Below are positions 20,610 through 29,960 of a stretch of DNA of 64,000 nucleotides, in pieces. The stretch lies in the NCBI GenBank assembly GCA_031213475.1, contig JARUPZ010000003.1, positions 7,556,740 through 7,620,739 of the forward strand, written 5' to 3'. The DNA is from Nereocystis luetkeana. Taxonomy: Eukaryota > Sar > Phaeophyceae > Laminariales > Laminariaceae. The notes below the pieces were generated by a model that saw nothing but the letters and a program-made list of their open reading frames with translations, did no database searches and was not told where the DNA came from. Numbering within the stretch: the first letter of the stretch is position 1; every line of letters starts with the position of its first letter. The position numbers and the translations under genes are program-made.

Positions 20610-22264
20610 CTGAAAGGGTAGAGAGAGGGAGGGGGGGGTGGACGGTGGGTGAAGGTGGGGAGGGGGGGGGGGGGGTAGTGAGGAGAAGGCGGGTGGGGTG
20701 GCGTGGGGTGGGCGAGAGAGAGCATGGGGGGTGGGGGGGAGGGGCAGGAGGGACGCGGGGGGGGGTGTACTCATTGTCATGCATGGCCGTAGCCGTATGA
20801 CTAGGGAACTTCGCATCCCTATAATGTCGGGACGGAGGGACGGGAGGGGGCAGGAGGAAGGGAGGGAGCGAGCGAGGGAGAGGCAGGCGAGTTGATTGTG
20901 AGAGTCAAGAGCAAGAAGCGAGAATGAACGCCGAAACTAGAAACCGTACGATCCTGGGCACGCATAACCGCCGGATGCTCAAAAACCGTGAGCTCAGTTT
21001 CGATTCGGCAGCGAAAACAGGGGAGCTCAGGGGACGGCAATTTCCGCAAGACCATCCGGAAAACCCCGACCACCAACAACTCCGCGACCACCACCACCAC
21101 CACCACCCTCATCCCCGCCGCTGCCAGCACCAATACCCCAATACCAACACCACAACACCAACAGCAACCATCAATCACCGCTTCTCCCCCACACCCCGTG
21201 TCCCAGCGCCACCACCACCAACATTCTCCTTCCACCAACAGCGTCAACGACACCCCCCCCACCCCAACCCAGGGTCTATGGTCATACGACTACGGCCATG
21301 CATGATATCGAGTACACCCCCCCCGCCAAACCATCCCCCTCACGCCCCCCCCCTGCCTATGGTCATACGACTACGGCCATGCATAATATTGAGTACACCC
21401 CCGCCCCACCTCACCCCCCCCCCCCCGCTCCCCGCCCCCCACCCTCACCACTAAAAACAAATAAATAACTCACCCGCGGCGAGTGAGGCGGCACGCCGCC
21501 AGCCAGAAGAACGTGCACTGTGTGAAGCCGTGGAGGGCTATCTTGGCGTCGCTTACTGCGACGGCACGGTCGCCCGCGGTCAGCACAAGCCGCTGCCGAC
21601 GACGCTCAAGGGGGAAGGCGCGCGATCGAAGGTAGGAGACCACGCGCTGCCAGCACACGTCTCCCGCCTCGTCGTAAAATTCGACTGATACGTGTGTACG
21701 GTGGGAGTGGTGGTGGTGGTGGTGGTGGTGGTGGTGGTGGGAGGGGGGGGGAGGGGGTGATGGTGGCCGTTGTGGTCGTGTTGGTGGGGTGTTGGTGATG
21801 TTGTTGTTGTTGTTGGTAGTGGTGGCGGTATTGGCGGTTGATATGGTGGTGATGGCGGTGGCGGTAGTGGTGGGCGCGGAGGTGTTGGGAGCGGAGGTGG
21901 CGGCCGTGGTTTCAAGCGACGATTACATACAGGCAGCGACGTTTGGGCTTGGGGGGGACGTTTGCATTATTTTGGGGCGGCTTTTTTTGTTTTTATTTTT
22001 AGGGCCGCATTTGTTTGTTTTGTTTTCTACGGTAGACGATTGTTTTAGCTTTGGGTGACGTTCATGTTTGGGCAACTTGTTTTTTGGGGAGGGGGGCGAT
22101 GTTTTCTACGGGGCCAACTTTATGTTTCGTTTCAGCTATCGGGTACAATTTATTTAGGGAAACACTTTATTGGCGTGTGTTCATCTTTAGCAAGGCAGGG
22201 TCGACACAGAATTCGAGGCCCTCTTCAAAGGCGATCCATTCGTCTTTGGTGCTTCGCTTTAGGC
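20414..22264 (-). CDS. Unrecognised gene, at least two exons (minus strand)
   Basis: Exons at 21474-21684 and 20414-20609 join in phase. The first ends with two bases of a Gly codon before a GTGAGT donor, and the second supplies the third base after a CTTTCAG acceptor. Together they give about 134 residues ending at a TAG stop (20414-20416). A weaker upstream exon, 22208-22264, also fits the phase. I do not recognise the family. The N-terminal part is strand-like and basic (FYDEAGDVCWQRVVSYLRSR), and it ends in an amphipathic helix (HASKAEFRDFLTKLRA) reminiscent of the last helix of PH-like folds. That resemblance is weak. The C-terminal ~40 residues are Pro- and Ser-rich and end VCLMF. Further 5' exons are probably missing from this model. 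Confidence 0.55.
20757..20836 (-). mobile_element. SINE-A 3' fragment
   Basis: On the minus strand: GGGATGCGAAGTTCCCTAGT, CATACGGCTACGGCCATGCA, GAGTACACCCCC and a C tract. Lies in the intron of the minus-strand gene, in the same orientation as that gene. Confidence 0.75.
21271..21318 (+). mobile_element. SINE-A terminal fragment
   Basis: GGTCTATGGTCATACGACTA, GGCCATGCATGATATCGAGT, ACACC then C-rich DNA. Only about 45 bp of the 3' end. Confidence 0.7.
21354..21426 (+). mobile_element. SINE-A terminal fragment
   Basis: TATGGTCATACGACTACGGC, CATGCATAATATTGAGTACA, then C-rich DNA to 21426. A second very short copy 80 bp from the previous one. Confidence 0.7.
21474..21684 (-). CDS. Unrecognised gene, internal exon
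   Basis: Acceptor CGTATCAG and donor GTGAGT bracket 211 bp. The reading frame (EFYDEAGDVCWQRVV... to ...FWLAACRLTRR) has GC-rich third positions. It needs an upstream exon ending in phase 1. Confidence 0.6.
21700..21920. repeat. GGT/GTT trinucleotide-rich tract
   Basis: GGTGGTGGTGGT (21707-21740) followed by degenerate GGTGTTGGTGGCGG repeats. Lies directly upstream (minus strand) of the 21474-21684 exon acceptor. Confidence 0.7.
22208..22264 (-). CDS. Possible further exon of the minus-strand gene
   Basis: Acceptor GTCGCAG and donor GTGTCG enclose 57 bp encoding STKDEWIAFEEGLEF, ending in phase 1 as the exon at 21684 requires. The plus strand of the same DNA also reads protein-like (VDTEFEALFKGDPFVFGASL), so the strand is not certain. 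Confidence 0.35.
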
Positions 22265-22624
22265 CTGCGACCCCTCCCTTCCCCCGCGACCCCCCAGTCC
22301 ACCTCTCCCCCCTCTTCAACCGCAACCCACCCATCGCATCCTTGGACGGTACGCCCCCAAAGCCGTTCGACGGTACCAAAGGGCTTTGGATGTGATCAGT
22401 CGTTAGTACCCAGAGCCTAAACCGTCTGCAAGACTTTACACCAAAAAAAATAAAAAAAAATAAATAAATAACAAAACAAAACAAACATACAAACGAACAA
22501 AACGAGACGGACGAAAAAAAGCAAAACAAAACAAACGACGCATAATATCATAAACATACATACTCGAAAAAAAAACACAAACACACGAAGACAACGCGTG
22601 CAAGAAAAAAGCATTCCGTACGCC

Positions 22625-22785
22625 CTTGCCTGCCAACATCATGCAACGCCTCTGGTCCTTCGAGGGCCCCCCCGCCCCTTTCCTCCTGTGCGAGTGGTGC
22701 GTACACGCCATCCTGCTCTCTAGAGACGCCCGGACCGGGGTCTGGCACCACAGGTTCCCCTCCTTGCCTCGAGGCACGGGGTGAC
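22625..22785. other. Possible exon, strand undecided
   Basis: A GC-rich, non-repetitive 150-bp island. The minus strand is open with GC-ending codons (QTPVRASLESRMACTHHSHR...) before a GGC-GTACGG donor. The plus strand has a 47-codon frame starting ATG at 22641 (MQRLWSFEGPPAPFLLCEWC...). It could be an upstream exon of the minus-strand gene. Confidence 0.25.
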
Positions 22786-22842
22786 TTATGAATATAACGG
22801 CAGAGAGAGTTCCGACATGACGTGGCGGGACAGCGACGCGGG

Positions 22843-22985
22843 AGAGCGGGGGGCGGGGGGACAGGAAAAGGGCTTCAAAATATCTACCAGGTAGGGTTGT
22901 TTCAAGAGTGCCCATGAATGAAAAACGCAGCGGGTTCCAAATGGCATAGCGGAAGAGGATGGCGGGCGACAGGGAGGTGAGGGGG
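22843..22985. repeat. Dispersed repeat, related to 23812-23975
   Basis: GGGGGACAGGAAAAGGGCTT, CAAAATAT, and GTTTCAAGAGTGCCCA recur, partly reordered, at 23815-23975 (GTTTCAAAAGTGCCCACGAC and GGAACAGGAAAGGGGATTCA). Class unknown. Confidence 0.45.
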
Positions 22986-23403
22986 GCGTACTCATTTGTT
23001 GCTTGCCATAGCCCTTTGACCATCGACTACGCATCTCTTTCGCGACGGAGTACCGTCCCTACTCCTCATAGAGACACCTCCAACAATTGGGCGCTCATTG
23101 CGTTGTTTCCATATGTTACGTAGAAACGTTTTGCTACTCTTATCCCCTTCCTGCTTGGCCGCCTGTGGCCATCATATCTTTCCTTCTATTAATAGGATAA
23201 CGACCGTTTTCTCGCTGCTATATAGTGCACCAAACTCCTCCATGTCATATTCGTCTATTGCCCTCATCTCCTTTTCTAACATATCCCGTTCCTCCTTGTA
23301 CATTTCATGTTCTCCTACTATGTGAGTTCTACTCTCTATTGCTTTGTCTCACGGGCACATCTGTGCATCTACTTCCTCCTCCTCCCGGCTACTGGTTTAC
23401 CGG
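22981..23403 (-). mobile_element. LINE-C, 5'-truncated copy with C tail
   Basis: Minus strand. 23403-23230 matches the 3' end of the LINE-C reading frame (same DNA as 30130-29965). 23229-22985 matches its 3' untranslated part (same as 28765-28530). It ends GGCAAGCAACAAATGAGTAC then GCCCCCC. Because it lacks the 1.2-kb insertion found in the other copy, it shows the uninterrupted order of frame, 3' UTR and C tail. Confidence 0.75.
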
Positions 23404-23822
23404 GAGGGTGTGCTCATAATCATGCTTGGCCGTAGTCGTATGACCATGGACCCTCGCATCCCCACAATGCCGGGACGGAGCACGTCGGGTTTTCACCGAC
23501 CAGGAAGGCATTGCTTGCACCAAGCGCGAAGCGAAACGTGAGGTGTTGGGCAAGTCGCATGAAGGATGAGCTGCATCCTTCTAAGAACCGCGTTTGAGAC
23601 GGGTTTTCTCGCATATGGATGGCAGCGTCAATGGATTGACAATTTTTTCTGGTGTGGTCACTTCCAGAGACAGCAATGGGGTTACCATGGAACTGCCTCG
23701 TGGGTGCCTTACCATAAGCACACCACATGATACGAGCATCCCCCTTGTGCGGAGTTAAGGTTCTCCCCGCACAAAAATGATCAAACACGACCGCCAGCCA
23801 TGGTGAGGGAGGGGGGGGGTTC
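23402..23822 (-). mobile_element. SINE-A, 5'-truncated copy
   Basis: Minus-strand match to most of SINE-A except its first ~110 bp, ending CATGATTATGAGCACACCCT. It abuts the truncated 5' end of the LINE-C copy. A C tract (minus strand) lies at its own 5' side. Confidence 0.85.
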
Positions 23823-23975
23823 AGGGGACAGGTTGCCAACGTAAGATATAGTCGTTTCAAAAGTGCCCACGACTGTAATTGCAGGGGGTTTCGACAGGGC
23901 CTGGCAGGCGAGAGACCGGCGAGGAAGAGGGGAGGAGTTAGGGAACAGGAAAGGGGATTCAAAATAGTTATACAG

Positions 23976-24623
23976 CGTCCTTCAGAACGAGAATCTGAAT
24001 ACTTCACAAGCACAAGAATACTGGTTCAGTGGCGAGGGATCTCCTTCCACATTCTCCGCCCCTCCCCCGCCCAAGCTGTCCTGAGGTGTTGGTACGTGCC
24101 GAATCGGAATCGGGATCGTAACAATAATTGGAACATGCATGCAACTGCACCTCAACTGCGACTGCATGCAACTGTTCGTCTGTCTATTAGCGCAGAGGAG
24201 GCTTTTTCTGTGCCATAGATACCGTGCGGAACGTGCTCAACACTTTGAAAAAATAAAATGAGAGCGGTGCTTGAAACAGACTTTGTAAAAACCGATTGTG
24301 GGGGACGACGTCCTTGGAATTGGACTCTCAATCATCTCCAATTTTTGCAGGATTACTATTAATATTACTATTTATTACTATTTGTAAAGGGCTATAACAT
24401 AAGAAGCGGCCGCCCGCCAAGTCCTGCTGGCACACCCTGCCCATTGATACTAACAGCACGAAATGGTCGGGGAGGAGTACACATCAGGGAAGCCGCTGGG
24501 GCATGTATCACGCCGGCACCATTTCCTGCTGGTCCCACCACAGCTTCATCACAATCGCCGACACTGTCACACCCTAATACACTAACACCGAACGCACGCA
24601 CGCGCGTTGGAAGCAGCAGCAGC

Positions 24624-24676
<53 letters not shown>

Positions 24677-25171
24677 CGCAGAGTAGTCTCACCCGCAAAC
24701 GTAGCCGCTGGAGCAGTGCCCCACTCGAGGGCCCTTGTCCTCGGCGGGCAGGCGCGCCAGAACGTCGTCGCCGAACACCTGCCCGCGACACCAGCCACGC
24801 GAGTGAAGTCAGCCAGAGGTCACAGCAGTCACAGTCACATCAGCCACGGCAGTCACAAGAGTCACATCGGTAGCGGCACTCCCACGAGTCAAAGTCACAG
24901 CAGTCCCAGCAATCAAACCAATCACAGCAGCCCTGACGGTCACAACACTTCACAGCAGTCACACCAGGCATTCCGTGACAGCCACACCCGTCACAATAGC
25001 CACAGCAGTCACAGCAGTCGCAAAAGTCATAAGAGTTACATCATCACAAGTAACATCCGTCACAACAAGTCACAGCAGCCACAGGAGTAGACACATCAGT
25101 CGTAGCAGCATCCACAGCAGCCACAGCAGTTACAGCTTACCACGACCCCCGAGGCGCCGGTTCACCCCCCC
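23976..25171. repeat. No gene recognised; (CAG)n and GTCACA arrays
   Basis: About 18 consecutive CAG units near 24618-24672, then a degenerate GTCACAGCAGTCACA-type array from about 24810 to 25135. Frames across both are open only because of the repeat. Confidence 0.65.
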
Positions 25172-25722
25172 CCCCCCCTCCCCCTATTTTATATAGGTTG
25201 GGTTGGTGTCGATTGGCAACGACACTGTAAAACATGCCGCTCACTACTACGTGAGCTAGACAACCAGGGTACCGTTTTTTTTTTTTTTTTCGGCGTTCGC
25301 CCACAGCTGGTTGTCGAGTTAGATCATTTGTGCGAGGTAAAGAACCTTTACTCCGCACAAGGGAATTGATCGTATCACGTAGCGTTCAAGGTAAGGCACC
25401 CAAGAGGCAGTTACATAGTACTCCCATTGCTGTCTCTGGAAACGCCTACACCGGAAATTAAATCAACTCATTGAAGCTGCCCTCCATATGCAAGTCCGCC
25501 TCAAAAGCGGTTCTCAGTAGGATGCAGCTCACCCTTCATGCGACTCGCCAGACACCTCACGGCGCTTCGCGCTTGGTGCAAGCAATGTCTGCCTGGTCGG
25601 TGAAAACCCGACATGCTCCGTCCCGGCGTTGTAGGGATGCGAGGGTCTATGGTCATACGACTACGGCCATGCATGAGATCGAGTACATCTCTCCTATCGA
25701 GTACACCCCCCCCCCCCCGCCT
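25172..25722 (+). mobile_element. SINE-A, full-length copy
   Basis: About 530 bp. 5' end TATATAGGTTGGGTTGG, then TAAAACATGCCGCTCA, GTGAGCTAGACAACCAGGGT, a T-rich patch, CTTTACTCCGCACAAGGG, CTGTCTCTGGAAACGCC, TCGGTGAAAACCCGACATGC, GTCATACGACTACGGCCATG, ATCGAGTACATCTCTCCTAT, CGAGTACACC and poly(C). The minus strand of the first 80 bp has a TAGCTCACG A-box-like stretch, but I see no convincing B box. C-rich DNA also precedes it. No open frame of note. Confidence 0.88.
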
Positions 25723-25729
25723 TTGCTGT

Positions 25730-26258
25730 ATACCTCGTATATAGGTTGGGTTGGCGTCCTTTGGCGACGACGCTGTAAAACACGCCTCTCACCGCGTGAG
25801 CTAGACAACCAGGGTGCCGTTTATTTATTTTGGCGGTCACCAAGGCTGGCGTTCGTGTTACATGTAGATCGTTTTTGTGCGGGGATGACCTTAACTCCGC
25901 ACAGGGGGGATGATCCTATCACGTAGTGTGTACATGGTAAGGCACCCGCGAGGCAGCTAAAGAGTGAACCCATGGCTGTCTCTGGAAGTGGCCACACCAG
26001 AAAATAAGTCAATTAACTGACGCTGTCATCCATATACAAGAAAGTCCGCCTCAAAAGCGGTTCTTGGTAGGATGCAGCTCACCCTTCATGCGACTCGCCG
26101 AACGCCTCACCTTTCGCTTCGCGCTTGGTGCAAGCAATGTCTTCCTGGTCGGTGAAAATCCGACCTGCTCCGTCCCAACATTGTAGGGATGCGAGGGTCT
26201 CTGGTCATACGACTACAGCCATGCACGATAATGAGCACACCCTCCCCCCCCCTCCACG
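25730..26258 (+). mobile_element. SINE-A, second full-length copy in tandem
   Basis: Starts CGTATATAGGTTGGGTTGGC about 10 bp after the C tail of the previous copy and follows the same order to ATAATGAGCACACCCTCC and C-rich DNA. Head-to-tail placement means it begins immediately after an existing C tract. Confidence 0.88.
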
Positions 26259-26274
26259 GTCGCGCCAAGCACGC

Positions 26275-26284
26275 CAGCTAGCAA

Positions 26285-26315
<31 letters not shown>

Positions 26316-26540
26316 TCTCGCTTTGCCAACCAAACCAACGCTGACGGCGGCGGCGGCGACATGCACGTAGGTTTGTGGTGCGTCAAAATAACCCGATGGG
26401 GTAAATACCGTTCAACACCCATGATCAACATGCGTGTAACTGGGATTAATTCCGAGCATGCTGTCTCCAAAACGGGGGAGGGGGGAGGGGGCATACAGCG
26501 CATACAGCGCATACAGCGCATACAGGGCATACATAGAAAA
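26275..26540. repeat. CAG run and GCATACAGC hexa/nonamer repeat
   Basis: AGCAGCAGCAGCAGCAGCAG at 26287-26312 and four CATACAGCG units at 26491-26533. Confidence 0.7.
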
Positions 26541-26656
26541 TAGCGGCTTTGGGGAGATCTCTCTCGTCGAGATGTTTCCCCTTACAAGACGCGCCGCTCG
26601 TTGTATTGGGGGACGCCCTTCTCGTTGTCGATTTGACTCAGCTCCGAAAAATATTA

Positions 26657-26757
26657 CGGGGGACCATAGTAAATAGGACCTATGGTACACACACAAACGC
26701 CTACATATTTGCCTATTTTTACGAACCATATTTGGTCCTATTTACTATGGTCCCCCG
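26657..26757. mobile_element. MITE-1 copy
   Basis: CGGGGGACCATAGTAAATAG and CTATTTACTATGGTCCCCCG arms, 101 bp, left flank TTA. Confidence 0.88.
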
Positions 26758-28527
26758 CAATATTAATAGTCCGAGGGGGTGTGCAATCCCATGAGACCCG
26801 TGTGACACAGTTTGACGCCATGCGCAGGAGACCGGTCTTTTGAGGGGCGCGTCAAGGCCTCTTTTCGCCTTAACGCCTCGCGTCCTATACACAACATACC
26901 AGGTTATGTACGAGAGCGTAACCTGGTACGGGTATGCAGCATGCCAGCCTTGGGCCACACCACGAAGTTGCCCCCGAGGGGCAAGCTTGGCGCACGCGCT
27001 GTTTGTAGTGAAACGCCACCGTAGCGGGGTTCGTACCATGGTTGGTATCACACTGTCTACCATGGTTGATACCAGGGCTTCTTTTAGATGTTGCGCCGTT
27101 GCGCCCGGCGCAACTTCCCCCGCGAAATCACTCGTATGGGCAACACGCAATTCGAGCTGCCTGCGCAATACGTTTCGCTGCAGGTGAAAAGTTTTTGTTG
27201 CGGAGCCTTTTAAGCCGCAGGCGAAAATGTTCCGGGGATGGGGGGGGGGGGGGACATTTCTTCGCCGCAAGCTCGACGAATTTTTAGAGGCTGTGTTCGC
27301 CGCAATATTGCGTAGTTTTACAACAACTTTTACAAATGTAGCAGTCACCTTGGGGCAAACAAAACAATACGTGTACACACATACCCGTATGGGATACGTT
27401 TTGGCTCCTTGCAACGATCCAAACGATGCAGCACAATCCAACATTTGAAGGAGAACTTTTGCGCCGTTTCTTCGCGAATGCATCGCACTTTTTGCGAGCA
27501 ACAAGCCCTGATACTACTGCTGTATGCTGGTACTCGTCTCTTCTTCCTGCGACCACTGTACGAGGCGGATACTATTTTGCACACATCTTTCTTTTGTTCT
27601 TGATCGATGTGCTTGGGTCTCAAAAACACAACGGGTTAACAGCAGGTCATCGTGCCGTTGCGCTTTCTACGGTAACATGTTTTGTAGTGTAACTGGCCAA
27701 CAGAACGGCGTGTGCCGTAGACGTTGTGGCCAAATCATGGTTAAAGCGCTCCGTGTCCTCGCCGTTGACCGCTAGTATCGAAGGAGCTTTCGTCCTCAAA
27801 ATATGAAGACCTTCCACATCATTTTTTCCCCCCTAGTACCCTGGTAGGTGCAAGCGAAGCGTTTTTCATTACCTTTCCCCTCCGTTAAAAATCACAAAAA
27901 ACGGCCTCCGTAGCTTGAAACAAAGTTCACAAAAACCGAAAAAATCCTGAAAAACAAGTCTGAACAAGAAAGACCAAAAGAAAGAGCTCTCCGACAACAA
28001 GGCCCTAAACAAGCCCTGGCGGATGTATAATGTTCCTTCTACATACCGGTAAGTGGCGCACAACCCCCCCCCCCCCCCCCCCCCTCCCCCCTCCCCTTCC
28101 TCCCCCCCGCGGCGCTTCACGACCCCTTTAGGCCTGTTAGGGATACCGGACACCCGTTGGGGTGACAAGTTACACGACCCCAATGTTACCATTAGAGTCA
28201 CAGTGAGAGAGTCGTATCGCATCGCTCTCGGATAAGAACCGATGGGTCTCCATGGTAATGTCTAAACGTTCCTTGTGTTTCCGACCAGGGACAGAGTGAT
28301 TTGTATGAAATGTGTCCGTTTATAGCGCACTTCTAAAAAAAGGGAATTTTGGCCTACGATGATGCCTTCGTACACTATTTTTCGAGTTCTCGTCTCCTTA
28401 CCTCGACGGCGAGGAGCTTCCCCTCTCTCGTGCTGACCATCGGCGGAAGGTTGACCGCCATCTTGCGGCGTTCTCGCATCGACCCCACCACGTCTTCGTA
28501 TCTGCGGCGTGCTTCGCCTGGTGCATG
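26758..28527. other. No gene recognised
   Basis: A minus-strand frame of about 260 codons spans 26719-27504, but it runs through a MITE-1 arm and a G tract and shows no domain, so I do not call it. The rest holds a C tract (28063-28086) and unidentifiable unique sequence. Confidence 0.5.
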
Positions 28528-28772
28528 TCGGGGGGAGGGGGGGGCGAGGCGTACTTATTCGTTGTTCGCCCATGGACCACGCATCCCATTCGAGGCGGAG
28601 GGAGCACCGTTCCCACTCTTAATAGGGACACCTCCAACAGTTGGGCGTTCATTACGTTGTTTCCATGAACTACGTGGAAACATTTTGCTAATCTCATCCC
28701 CTTCCTGTTTCGCCGCCTGTGGCCACCATCTATTTCCTAGGATGGCGGTCGTTTGCTCGCTGCTGTCTATTA
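28528..28772 (-). mobile_element. LINE-C 3' untranslated end and C tail (main copy)
   Basis: Minus strand. Homologous to 23229-22985 and ending AACGAATAAGTACGCCTCGC then a C tract (G run at 28530-28542 on the plus strand). Separated from its reading frame by the 1.2-kb element at 28773-29960. Confidence 0.7.
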
Positions 28773-29960
28773 CGGGGGGCCACAGTAAATAGGACCAAAT
28801 ATTGGTGGCAAAAATAGGGAAATACAAGGCGCTTCGCTCAGGAAGGGAAAAAGTACATCAAATTATGCGAAGCGAACAGAGGTCCACGATTGAGTTTAGT
28901 TTTTTCAAGGATCGTAATTGCAAACCGGCGACTTGATAATGCCAAGAGTCCCGCCGCCATGCTTCAGGAAAAAACAGCTCCGACGTCAGCTTGGATGCCA
29001 CATATACGCTTCGCGTCGCGGATATCGTACGTACGTACATACCCCAGGTAGGGTACTACTGTCTGTATTTATTTTCTTCTTTCGATATGCTCTATGTCTG
29101 TACTGTATGTACGAAGAAAGCGAAAGCACAGCACGGCACAGCAGCAAAAACATTGAAAATGAAACCGAAAACTTGCAAAGGAATAAAAATCCCCGTCCCC
29201 TTTCGTGTAATATTTTTCTGCCTGATTGGAACACCTTACACCCGGTCGAAAATAAGAAAGGAAAACATCGCACAGAAGAGCTTCTCTCTCAGCCTCGTAC
29301 GCCGCCCACCCCTCTCGCGACCACCTCGCTACCGATTCGGTCCGGGTAAAGCTTTTATCACTCTCTGCCACAATCAGCCCCGTCGCCCGCCTCGCGTGAA
29401 GCCCGGTGCTCACCGTGGCCGTCGTTCGCCAGCTCGATAACGTTGGTGTTCAAACTGCACACCTCCCTCTTTCAACTGTAGCGTGGTCGCAAAAATAAGC
29501 ACCGCTTGAATATTATCTTGCCCTCCCGAACGACCTACATAACGCGTACATACTCTATCAACAATCATAAATCGAAGCCAGACAAAGCCCGTTCATGCAT
29601 CCCTCGTGTCTCGAGGCACACGCGACGCGTAGGCACGAAAGCGGCGACCGCGCTCCTTGCAACCCCCCCTCTACCCGCCAGCACCCGCTGACACCCGCGA
29701 CGGTGCCGGGTCCTCCCGCGATGCCGTGCTCGGAGAACACGCACGCACACGAAACGAAAGAAGAAAAAAGGAAGAAAGGACCGAGAAAACAAAGAACTGC
29801 TGGAAAGGTCCGGCAAGTAATGAAAGGAGGCGGTTTGGAAGTGGGAGCTCAGAGAGGCCAGGGATGCACCAACCGAGCACGCTCAGGGGTTGTGATCAAA
29901 GTATGTAGTTCTATATAGGTTTTTGCGTGTACCGTAGGCGCTATTTACTATGGTCCCCTG
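28773..29960. mobile_element. 1.2-kb MITE-1-type element, copy 2 (inside LINE-C)
   Basis: MITE-1 ends (CGGGGGGCCACAGTAAATAG at 28773 and TTTACTATGGTCCCCTG ending at 29960), flanked by TA. Interior matches 5069-6301 in inverted orientation, with scattered substitutions and a missing short GC-rich segment next to one end. The uninterrupted LINE-C copy at 23.23 kb shows the pre-insertion sequence, so this is a datable nested insertion. Confidence 0.85.

Noticed and set aside
20930..21060. Minus-strand open segment as an exon between 21474 and 20609
   Set aside because: The two flanking exons already join in exact phase without it, and it lacks a good acceptor.
26719..27504. Minus-strand open frame of about 260 codons
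   Set aside because: It includes part of a MITE-1 arm and a G tract, shows no recognisable motif, and the opposite strand is also open for long stretches; open by composition.
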